Below, in pieces: positions 1-10,200 of a DNA stretch of 64,000 nucleotides. The first letter of the stretch is position 1, and the number at the start of each line of letters is the position of its first letter. Both the position numbers and the translations under genes were made by a program. The notes under the pieces are model-generated. The model did no database searches, was not told the origin of the DNA, and saw nothing but the letters and a program-made list of their open reading frames with translations. Origin of the DNA: Gnetum montanum (Eukaryota > Streptophyta > Gnetopsida > Gnetales > Gnetaceae); assembly GCA_015680685.1 (NCBI GenBank), contig MNCI01023302.1:782229-846228 (forward strand), given 5' to 3'.

Positions 1-2308
1 CGAATACAGGGCCAAAAGTTACTCGCTTGTCCACTTGCTCTGATGCTGATGCACAAAGGATATGGTTGAAAAGGACGTACGAAAAAGAGGAAAAAGCATA
101 TAGAGAGCTGACACTTGAAGAGAGAATCTACTTCAAGATCGGCACATATCACATCTTTCCCACAAAAGGATTGAATGGAATCTCTACATATTCGGCTCAA
201 GGAAGTGCTATATTAATGGGTAAGGTTAATGCCAACCTACCCATTTATATCTTACAGATATTTTGAGGTAGTTCGAAGAACGTAAGACAAGGAAGTTCGC
301 ATTGCCCTTCCCCTGTCTCATCAAGAAGTTGTGCCAACATGCTGGAATTCTGGGGTACACCAATGACATCCCCAAAAAGGGCCAAAATGCTTTATTTACT
401 GAATTTCTAAAGCCACCAGCCCCAAGAAAAAGCATTGGTGAGACACTAGAGCCTGAACAAGAATAAACGATGGGGCCCACTGCACCTTAAACTGCAAGGC
501 CTAGCTAACTTCCAAGCACAAGGCCTCGTCAACAACAAGAAGCAGGGCCCAGCACAGGCTAGCAAGACCAACCACCACCACCGTCGCAAGACTATCGACC
601 TTCAATGAGCCATCTCAGGGCCATCGCTAAGATGGTCAATTGGGAAAGTCGTGATGAGACCAATCTCATCAGGGTCATAGACGATGTCGTATGATCCACG
701 ATCTAAATCGATCACGCACGGGGTGAGGTATCAATTCAAACAAAAAGAGAGACATCACATTGGTCCTAACAGATCTCAAGGAACGCTGCATCTTTTTAGG
801 TGCAATTAGAAACTAGTGAAGGGGCCACAGTAGTGGTCATGTAGCACCAAGATGCAGCAGGAGCTATAAAAGTGATCACAAACCACATAAAAGAATCATT
901 CAATGTCCCTGTTGTGCCACCAGCAAACTTTACGGGAGCACATGATGCTCAAACTTTGGCCAGTCCCTCAATGACTCCTATAGAGCACGAAGATGTTCTC
1001 AATCAGTTACTAAAGATAGGACAAGTGATGACGTCCCTATTTGACATCCCTCAAGATGTCACAGCAACTTAATCAGACCTCATCTCCACAAAAGGAAAGT
1101 TGGTCATGACAGAGATTAGGGTCGAGCATGCAGAGGAAAAGTTGGAGAGACTCCAAAAAAAGCTCGTCACCCTACAAGCTGCACAACGGGACCCATCTCA
1201 ATTAATCCCTACAAACCAGCTAGAGTCCTTCCAGATAGAGCAACTCAATAAATTACTAGAAGAGAATAAAAGAGTGGCGAAGGAGAAAGAAAAGGCTAAT
1301 TAGGATGCTTCCAAGGCACAAGCTCAAACATATACACATGCCAAAGCACTCAAGGCCTTACAAGAGGAAAATAAACAACTTGCCGCTAACAATCTCTAGT
1401 TAATCACTGTAGAAAAACAAAGGAATGTTCTTGAAGAAAATTTGCAGCAATTACGAGCATAATTAGTTAGGGTCAACCAGGACATGAATAGCTTGGCCAG
1501 AGAAAATAGAATCCTCTCAATGGAGGAGGTACGCGCAATCCATCAAAAGATGGTAATTGAGATAAGCGTGTGACAAAACGAGGCCAAGTAACATGAGAAG
1601 CTAAAGGAACACTTCAGGGATCAAGTGGGGATGTATAAACAGGTAATAGAAAAAGAAATCCATATGGCCAAGGCCCATATTAACACTGTCAATGCTCAAA
1701 ACACTGATTGGCGGGCCATATTGGATACTATTGCATTTGTCCACCAAGCAGAACTCAAAAGTTGGGACCTGCAGATACAAGACCTTACAAAGTACATGGA
1801 GTTGGCAAACCTGCGGTATGCCAACTTAGCCATGTTAACAGCAGAACACCCGAGAACAGAGTTAAAGAAGCAAGTAATAACCACCTACGCAAAATATGAA
1901 ACAAAATTTGTTGAGCACAAGAAGACACTATAGAAATTAGAAGTAGCAAATTCTGAGTTAGAGGTGGTCAAAACCAGCTACCAGTGACAAAAAGATGTTG
2001 CAGCAGATTTGGCTCGACGACTCATAAATTACCAAGAATACAAGGATAAAGCTAGAGCCTATGAAGAGGAATGATAGTTGTTTGCGGCTTGGTATGTCAA
2101 GACCAACCAGATGTTCCTGCAACTACCATGTCCATGAGAGGTGCCAACTCCATCAAACATTGGAGCATCAGCATGGACAGCACAAGATTCCCAAACTGAA
2201 GAGGAAAAGCTCCAGGCACTCCTTCAGAGCCATCAATTTCCAAAACCTGGAGCATAAGACAAGGGGAAGAGACCCATGGAGGAACCACCGCCACTAGGAA
2301 CCACATGA
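1..2308 (+). pseudogene. ORF2 pseudogene of element X (partial)
   Basis: Broken copy of the long 3' ORF of this family, missing its N-terminal part. The first part (27-266) aligns with E at 35600-35850, sharing TEERVYFKIGTYHLFP-like and VLMGKINANLP-like stretches. I believe this core resembles the 'putative plant transposon protein' domain of Athila-type elements; that match rests on pattern and memory. From about 1100 to 2060 the product is heptad-like and rich in E, K, Q and L (ERLQKKLVTLQAAQRDP, AKALKALQEENKQL), so a long coiled coil is predicted. The copy ends at TGA 2306-2308 after a proline-rich tail (PPPLGTT). No signal peptide or membrane segment is visible, which argues against an envelope protein. 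Stops are mostly of the CAG-to-TAG or CGA-to-TGA kind. Confidence 0.75.
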
Positions 2309-2488
2309 GTTCCAATAAATTTTGTAATTCTGTGTCAGTGTCCCAATTTTGTTGTATTCAACTCTCCACTACAGTATGAATAAATTTCTAGTTAGTCAAT
2401 AATCTCATACCTATCCACTGTGTAATCAATTGAACTTGTTCTCATTTTGTTCGACTCAAGAACGAGTTTTCATTCAGTCGTGGGGGTA

Positions 2489-3334
2489 TGATGAACCATG
2501 ATTTGTTAGGCTCCAATATCGAATCCGCGATATCGCGGCCTAAATAACGATATCGAATACTTGATATCGTGATTCCTATGTAAGCCTATAAATACACATT
2601 TGGGCGCACACGAGAAGAGGAGAGTCAGTAAGTGTAGAAGTAGAGTTTTTTTGTTCATTTTTAGTTCATTTCAATTCTTTCCCCAGTGCATGCCCACAGT
2701 GTGATGATTGTAATGTACAGAACCTTATTTTGAGTGTGACGTACTTGGACACGCACATGATCAACAATAAAGATCGAAATTACTTCATCATTGCAACATT
2801 CCCTTAGTTTTAATTGCTTAATTGTTATTGTTATTTATTGTTTTCTTAATTAATATTTCTTTACCTTCATTTACTATCCCTATTATTAAACGTGGAATGA
2901 GTACAACTTAATCATGAGCATTTAAGTGTGACTATTTAGTATCCTAGTAGCGTATCTAGGAGAGCTTAAGTAACATGCACTTGGTAATCCCATAAGTAGT
3001 ACACGAGGTCCAAGATGTGTACGAACGATTAAGAACAGATGCTCATCGCACTTAGGTTAGCTTAGATTTTGCTTCTCATTCCCTATTAGCTTAAAACAAG
3101 GTTACTTTCCATTGTCTCTAGGAGTAGCACTAGTTTAGGACCACATCATACACTTCACTCTAGACTAAACCATATGTGACAAAGCAAATACTAGTCTAGG
3201 TGGAAAGACAGTGAACTACGATCAACGTGTAACTATTTAGATACCACAACTAGCTTGTCTATAGAGTTCAACCGGATCATGTGTGAATGCTCGTATTTGT
3301 ATGGTTGAGTGTAGGGGTACCTCACCACTCATCA
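2489..3334 (+). repeat. 3' LTR of element X (GATATCG-type U3)
   Basis: 846 bp, starting TGATGAACC after the polypurine tract CAGTCGTGGGGGTA and ending CACCACTCATCA. U3 (2489-2580) carries clustered GATATCG sites (CCGCGATATCGCGG, ACGATATCGAA, TTGATATCGTG), followed by a TATA box in CCTATAAATACAC. The R/U5 part has the AATAAA polyadenylation signal (CAACAATAAAGATCG, about 2762-2776) shared with all LTRs of the window. The 74-bp U5 duplication seen in the E LTRs is absent here. Confidence 0.9.
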
Positions 3335-3339
3335 CAAGT

Positions 3340-4808
3340 CAATTAGTTAAGGTTTCTTGTTGCCAATGTAGCCAAATCTTGCCTAGACTCCACTCCAATT
3401 CTGTAATTTCCTTTTTTGGTTAATTTAATTTTGCTTTCAAGTGTTTTCTCTCTCCTTTTTTTCAAAAAAAAAGTCTTATTAGAAAGACTAAAATTTGTCA
3501 TGTCATTCATTCAAGCAAGATTTATTAGAGGTAGGTAAATTTTAGATCAAATTCTTGTCCATGAAATTTTTTATTTAGTTTCAAAGCAAAGCAAGCATGT
3601 AAATAAAATAACTTTAGAAGGAATACTTGGAAACATGTTTTATTGAAAGGCAATTGATGTAACACTAAAAAAAAACTAATTAATAAAAAACCTTCTTAAA
3701 TATTTGGCAAAGCAAATATGTTGTCCACACATCCATCCTGTAGAAATATTTTGTAGAAGTAGATAGGTTGTCCACACCCATGACAACGGATAACACTATT
3801 CTACTAAAACTACCACTAAGCTAACACCTCATTATTATTTAGCTGAGGGAATCTTTTTCTCTTTTAAACTTATGAAATCCAGAATTATTTCCCACTAAAC
3901 TCTTATATGACCATAAATATATGTATTGCTTTTTTGAAGGTGATGAAATTTATGAATTGATTCTGGATTACACTTTTTTAACTTTATGACCATAATTATT
4001 TATTTTCTATCATAATTATTTATTTTTCATGAAAATGACCAACTCTCGTATCTCAGCTTTATTTATTTTCCACGACAAACTCTGAAGAACCAGTAAAATT
4101 ATCCCTATAATTATTCATTTTTCGTAACAAAATCTTAAAAATTGGCCGAATTTTTCAGGTTTTACACAATATTCTAGTCTTCAATGTGAAGGCAACACCG
4201 CCTCTAAAACCGAGATGGAAATATCAGTTATTTTAAAAAACCAAAAACCCATGCCGCTACCTTTTCTGGTAACCTACCTGGTATTGTCTCCATACCGCTG
4301 TCATGCGTACAAAACGAATTTCTCACAACGCAATTGTTACCATTCTTCTCATGGCCTGTGCAAGGGTGCTGCAAGTCTTACCAGTACACTAAAACCATGC
4401 AAAATCAAACCCAGCATAAATATGACCATTTCATGAATCCACCTGAACAAGAACCCCGACAACAGCAAGCCATTGTAACACTTCAAACTGGCTATAAATT
4501 AAATCCCACTGTCGCTCAGGCATTAGGAACCCATTGTTGTATGCAGCTGCAATGTGTAGTTTCAGCGGTAAATGCAACACCAAAATAAAGTTGAAAAAAA
4601 ATTCAAATAACCAAGCAAGAATTATAACAATTAATCAAGAATTATGTAGAACATACTCGCACGCCAAGTACAATTCAAACTTGCAAACATAAACGCAACA
4701 AGATGTACTGGTAACAATTTCTTAGGAGAAAAATAACCGAGATTGAATAGATATAACATTTAACTTAGTTACTCCCGGTCAAGGCAGCAATCTAGCCGGA
4801 TCAATTTA
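3340..4808. other. AT-rich intergenic stretch, nothing recognised
   Basis: About 1.5 kb between element X and the RTE remnant. Two overlapping open frames at 4215-4436 and 4334-4588 (73 and 84 codons) have no recognisable motif and are most likely chance. Short AT-rich direct repeats such as CATAATTATTTATTTT occur near 3980-4030. No LTR, LINE or RNA gene is visible. Confidence 0.5.
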
Positions 4809-5417
4809 ATGAGTCATAATGTGGTGGAGCTTTGGGAGAGAGTCATAGATCAGTATCCGAGACTTAAATCACCAGTATTAAACAATCAATTTGGATTTAT
4901 GTCAGGTTATAGAAACTATTTTCTTGATTCAACAATTGATGATGAAATTCAGAAAACAAAGAGAAATTCTATATATGATCTTCATTGGCTTAGAGACAGC
5001 ATATATGATAGAGTACTTAAAAAGATATTATTTGGTGGGCCTTGCAAAAGAAAAGCATCCTGAAAAATATATATTAATAGGATTTAAGACAGGTATAAAG
5101 AAGCTACCACTAATATTAGAACGGCTTGTAGAACATCTAATTTTCCAATCTCCAATCACAATAGGTCTACATCAAGGGTCTACACTTAATCTATACTTAC
5201 TTGCCATTATTATAAATGAATTAACAAAAAAAAATTCAATAGGAAATCCCTTGGTATATGCTATTTGCATATGATACATCCCAAAAAATATTGCTTCTAA
5301 AATAAAATGAAGATATGCACAAGACTTAAAAATTAGCAGAACACAGAATATCTAATACAATTTTCACAAATAAACAGTGGTAAAATAGAATTACCAATTC
5401 AAGGCCAAAAAATATCA

Positions 5418-5552
5418 CACTACAACTAGTTCCACTGCTTAGGATTAGTACTTCAATTAGATGGTGAAATTCAAAACCTCTCACTGCAAATAGTTCCACT
5501 ACTTAGGGTTAGTACTTCAATTAGATGGTGAAATTAAAAACCCCGCACTGTA
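5418..5552 (+). repeat. Tandem duplication (about 70 bp, 2 copies) inside the RTE remnant
   Basis: Two adjacent copies of a roughly 70-bp unit containing AGTTCCACTRCTTAGG and TAGTACTTCAATTAGATGG. Each encodes the same FHCLGLVLQLDGEI-like RTE segment, so the duplication arose in the dead element. The copies differ at several bases, so it is not recent. Confidence 0.8.
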
Positions 5553-5744
5553 AACAATTCCAATGATGAAATTAATAAAAATATAACAAATAGAATTGAT
5601 GCAATATGGTCAAAACAGAAAAAGGCTAACGGTATTCTATATGATAAAAGAACACTGATAAAACTAAAGAAAAAATTTTACAGGGCAACTATCAAACCTA
5701 CCATCTTAAATGTTGAGAATGCAGAAAAAGGCATGAACAACAAA

Positions 5745-6030
5745 AAATCAGTATGACAAAAATAAGAATGGTTAAATGGATGTTGAATAACAAATTAATG
5801 TTACACAAATGAGATGTCGAATAACAAACCAATGTGGTAAAAATGAGATGCTGAATAACAAATGAGTGGTAGAAATGAGAGTGCTTAGAAGGATGCTACA
5901 TAACAAATCGGCATAGCAAAAATGAGATGCTAAATAACAAATGAGTATGGCAAAAACAAGAATGCACAAATGGATGCTAAATGTTACTAAAAGAGTAGCA
6001 AAAACAAAAATTCTTGCATGCTAAATGTTA
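5745..6030 (+). repeat. Degenerate minisatellite in the RTE remnant (about 35-bp unit)
   Basis: About seven imperfect copies of a unit like GGCAAAAATGAGATGCTAAA plus TAACAAATGAGTAT. The unit matches the RTE coding segment around a VAKMRMLRWM-type motif, so a short coding stretch seems to have been amplified after the element died. Unit length varies by a few bases. Confidence 0.7.
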
Positions 6031-6305
6031 CTAAAAGAGATAACTTGCACAACATAGACATTCCAGGAAAGCTTGAAGTGGCTTCTATTTCAAATAAGTT
6101 ACAAGAATAATGGCTTAAATGGTTTGGGCATATACAAAGAAAATTAGACAAGCTATAAGGAAAACTTAAAAAAGGATAGAAGAAAACAATTAAAGATGAT
6201 CCATAGAAATTGCAACCAAAGATTTAGCTCTTCATAGAAACGAATGTAGCCAACCCTATTTTGTTGGGACAAGACTTGGATTATGATGATGATTTCTTCC
6301 GGACT

Positions 6306-6530
6306 GAATTATAACTGAATTATAACAATGCTTGATAACATATTAGCATACCCTACCTGAACAAGACGACAATGATTTTAGCCATGGTACTCCCAACGTT
6401 CAGTTTCTCAGAAAATGATTGAACTGAATTTTGACAGTTCCCTATTTTGTTCAGGCCCAAGGCATAACAATGTTTCATGGTATACCTTACATAAACAGGA
6501 CCATGATTTTGGCAATGCTTGCTAATGTTC
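6306..6530 (+). repeat. Imperfect direct repeat (6306-6402 and 6424-6530)
   Basis: Both halves share ACTGAATT, ATAACAATG, ATACC.TAC.T.AACA.GA and ATGATTTT.GC.ATG in the same order and end in a GTTC-like motif. It is an old local duplication in the flank beyond the RTE tail. No gene is seen in it. Confidence 0.6.
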
Positions 6531-7245
6531 CAACCACCATGAATATTCGGCGGACGAAATTAATAAAATCAGCGGTTAACAAATTGTGATTTAACTTCTG
6601 ATTCTACGTCAAACCAACAGCTTTTAGTTTAACATCAAATACATGTATTACTCTTTATGTGTGTTTGTTTTCTAAATAGCAAACTTGCATAGAACACGCC
6701 CCTGACGCCGACCGGGAGTTTTTAACTCTAAAAACGAGGTGGACTGAACTCAAATGTGGTAAACATTATTTTAACTAACAATAAAACAAAAACGGTAGAA
6801 AGGTTAACACCAAAAATCAAATCCGTAAGGGTGTTCTACTGAAGGCAATATGTAAAATTTTGCTTACAGTTATCATTCACCGAATCAAAACACTTTCCAA
6901 CGGAAAAGAGTAGTGACAGTTTATACTGAAACCACTGGTAAGAATGTTATATGTCCTTATGTCCTAGAAAGATCACAGCAACAAAATTTTGGCTGCAATT
7001 ATGAAAATTATTTCAAAGATACACCACCAAAATCAAATGAACAGTATATGTAAAACTCCAAAGGCTGTATCAATGTCAAAATAACTCTGGCAATTGCCGA
7101 AGGTTCAGGAACTTCCTTTTTAATTGATCAGATTGCATTGGTACATTGAGTTGCAATGTACCAATAAGATACCTTATTGAAGTTATAAAATTCACTCAAC
7201 TCTCAAAAATACCAATAATAAGTTGTGATCAAAGCTCTGACAAAT
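6531..7245. other. 3' flank of the E2 gene, including its 3' UTR
   Basis: AT-rich sequence downstream of the gene's stop codon (minus strand). The proximal part is expected to be 3' UTR: on the minus strand an AATAAG-type polyadenylation-like hexamer lies about 70-80 bases past the stop, next to the hairpin at 7137-7165. Nothing else is recognised. Confidence 0.5.
7137..7165 (-). other. Perfect 12-bp hairpin in the 3' UTR region of the E2 gene
   Basis: ATTGGTACATTG (7137-7148) and CAATGTACCAAT (7154-7165) are exact reverse complements separated by the 5-base loop AGTTG. It lies about 80 bases past the stop codon of the E2 gene, beside a possible poly(A) signal. It could be a 3' UTR structure or the relic of a small inverted-repeat element; the sequence alone does not decide. 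Confidence 0.75.
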
Positions 7246-10200
7246 TTAAATATCGAACAGAAGTCTTCGTGGATCCTCAACTATATCTTTAATACGCCGA
7301 AGGAAGTAAACAGCTTCTCTCCCATCTATCAGTCGGTGATCATATGTAAGAGCCACATACATCATTGGCCTTGCAACAATGTTTCCCCCAACAACCATTG
7401 GACGATTTTGGATAGAATGCATCCCTAATATAGCAGACTGCACAAGAGTGAAATGAAAAATCATAAATTGGAATTGCAAGGCCTTAGAAACAAAGCTTAG
7501 TTGACATATATAAATACAGAAATGGAAAATGAAAGAAGATATGAACCTGTGGAGGATTGATAATTGGGGTGCTAATGAGACTTCCATAGACACCCCCATT
7601 TGATATTGTGAAAGTGCCACCAGCCATATCATCAATTGATATAGTACCATCATTTGCCTTCTTGGCAAGCTCATTAATTGTTTTCTCTATTTCTGCAAAA
7701 TTTAACTTATCTGCATTACGAATAACTGGCACAACAAGCCCCTGCAAAAATAGCAACCATTGGGAGTAAAATCAAGAATGGATAATAGAAGTTCCAATGG
7801 TCATTCATTTCAGACAATATAAATTAAACACAAAGCCAGCTAATTTAAGATCGACTATTTTTATATCAGTAGTATGAAACCAATATTGCCACATAAATAG
7901 CTGGTGCATTAACAATCTAGTAGACAATTTAATCTATAAAGAATTGAAAATGCAAATTAGGAATAATCTAAACTATAATAAAAGCAACATGTGTCAAAAT
8001 AAAGGCTAAGAAATCCAATAATTTAGGTGAAAAACATGAAGGCAATGGAACTGCTATTAACAAACCTTTGGGGTTCCAACTGCAATGCTGATGTCAATGT
8101 AGTCTCTATATATGATATCATCGCCATCAATTACAGCATTCACTATAGGTTGATCATTGAGCGCAGCCACTGCTCCCTGAATATTAGAGAGTTGAAGGTA
8201 ACGAGGTTACAGATAACTGAACATTAACTAAAAAAAATTTTATAACAATGGACTTTTCGATGGTTGTAGCAAGCTTCTGGTTGGACTCCAAAATTCTATC
8301 ATTAAGAAAACCTTTTTTAAATATCATTTTCTTTTTGGTAACTGTTAAAAAGCATTTAGAAAAGCCAAATGGTGAAACGCGAGTGGATAATTACCTTCAC
8401 AAAGCCAGACATGAATCCCAACTTTACCCCATGCTTTTTCTGAAAGGCATCCTTGTATTCTGAACGAAGTTGCATCAGATTTGTCCTGTTTAAAAAATTG
8501 GATGTGTTTAGAAAGAGACTGTAGACAATGATAGAACAAAAACCACCCAATTAACAGATCAAAGGAAAAAAAAAAACACACAAACACAAACAATCATCAT
8601 CAGCATCCTAGGCTTATCTCGGACCAGCTATATCTTTCATGCCATTCAATTCTGTTAAGAGTCAAATATGCATTAATACCCAAAACTTTGATGTCTTTCT
8701 TTATACAAGCAAATCAAGTACGCTTTGGTCTACCTCTTTGTTGTTCCCTTTAACTTAAACAAAGCAAGCTCTTCTGAAAAGAATAATCCCTGGTCTTCTT
8801 AACACATAACCAAACCATCTAAGACAACTTTCCTTAAGCATACACATCTCTGTCACATGCATGTATTTCACTTGATGCTTTTTTAAAAGCTAAGATTCCA
8901 CACCATAACAAATTGTAGGTCCAGTAGCAGCTCTATAAAACTTAACCTTCAATCTAACAGGAATTCTTCTATCACAAACCACAATGCTAGCCTCTCATCA
9001 TATTTGTTGTCCAGGTTAACTTTTGTTTGCCACATCATTGTTAATCTCACCATCCACTTAAACTGGAGACCCCAAGTATCTAAACTGCTTACATTGAGCA
9101 GCTTCTTGGTTTTGGATTCTAATCTCTCTCTTTGATACTGACTTTTTCAGTAAAAATCACTCCATGTATTCCATTTTACTTCTACTAATCCTCAACCCTT
9201 TTGACTCTGGGGTGTTTCTCCAAGTCTCTATTTTTGCAGCCAAGAAATCCTTAGATACATCCACCAAAACAATATCATTGGCAAAGAGCATACAGCAAGG
9301 GATATTATCCTGAATATTCTTACACAATGCAACCAGGAATTTTTGCTATATTTGAAGCACACAGTTTTCTTTCCAATTTTTCATCTACTTATGTTGTTCT
9401 TGACAAAGCCTAATCTACTTTATTAAATGTTGTTTCAATTTCTAAGGGTACCAATCAACAAAGGCATGCCTTATCAATTTGACTTGAATTGCTAGTATCT
9501 ATGGTGCTTGAGTGTTACCCTGAGTACAGCCAAGCCAACCAGGCCACCAGCCAAGGCAAAGCCATCAGGGAACACAAACAATTGATCAAATCTGGTTTCC
9601 TCCAGGAACTGAACTTGAACATCGATTTGTTAGAACAGTATGTATATGTACATATACAACAGTTAATACAAATCTGCAAAAATCTGCTTTTCTTTGCAGA
9701 TGATGTGGCCTTGATTGTAAAATTACCTACATGATTAAATTATATGCTTCAAATCCTCCATGACTACTGCAACCATTCTAGTATGAAAGTTAATATTTAT
9801 AAGACTAAAATTCTAGTTTGTGGTACTAGAAATAGATATTGCAATTTTTTCTTAGGGAATTAAGGATTGATATATGTGAATCTTATAAATAGTTGTGAGT
9901 TGAATTTGCGAGTAATTATAGCTGGAATACCCTTATTGCCCAAAGGGTTTCAAGTGGCATGCGATCTCTATTTGCTCTAAGAAATAATTGCAGCAGGAAA
10001 CAAATTTTGGCATAAGAGATCAAAAGGAAATTTTTCAGAGTCTTGTCCAACCTATATTGTTATATGAGTGTTGCATGGGGACCTTCTCTTTCCACACATA
10101 ATTGGAAAAAATTAGAACATGTTCAAAAACAGTTTCTTGTATGTGAATTTCAAGTGAAAATGCAGACTTCTAATGATATCTTACTTTTAGAAGCAGTTTT

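Larger units (their letters stand above)
1..3334 (+). mobile_element. Element X: 3' part of an Athila/Tat-like LTR retrotransposon
   Basis: The left edge of the window lies inside an LTR retrotransposon. Its ORF2 remnant (1-2308) is followed by a short 3' untranslated stretch, a G-rich polypurine tract just before 2489 and a complete LTR (2489-3334). The order and sequence match the 3' third of element E (35459-38914), which has both ends in the window. The five bases after the LTR, CAAGT (3335-3339), would be the right target-site duplication; its partner lies outside the window. Many in-frame stops in ORF2 show that the copy is dead. Confidence 0.9.
4809..6291 (+). mobile_element. Decayed RTE-type non-LTR retrotransposon (LINE)
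   Basis: 5'-truncated and heavily decayed LINE. The reading shifts between frames but follows the plant RTE order: NQFGFMSGYR (about 4880), a decayed dimer-contact region, FPITIGLHQGSTLNLYL-like (5150-5210, with ITIGLHQGS intact), then FHCLGLVLQLDGEI (about 5430, duplicated), an EMRML-type region expanded into a minisatellite, and KWFGHIQRK near 6120. It ends in a GGACAAGACTTGGATTATGATGATGAT run (6268-6294), the usual tail form of plant RTE elements. The FADD catalytic region is lost after 5270. It lies downstream of, and head-on to, the E2 gene. Confidence 0.85.

Noticed and set aside
4215-4588. Two overlapping open frames of 73 and 84 codons
   Set aside because: No motif, start context or homology that I recognise; length is compatible with chance.
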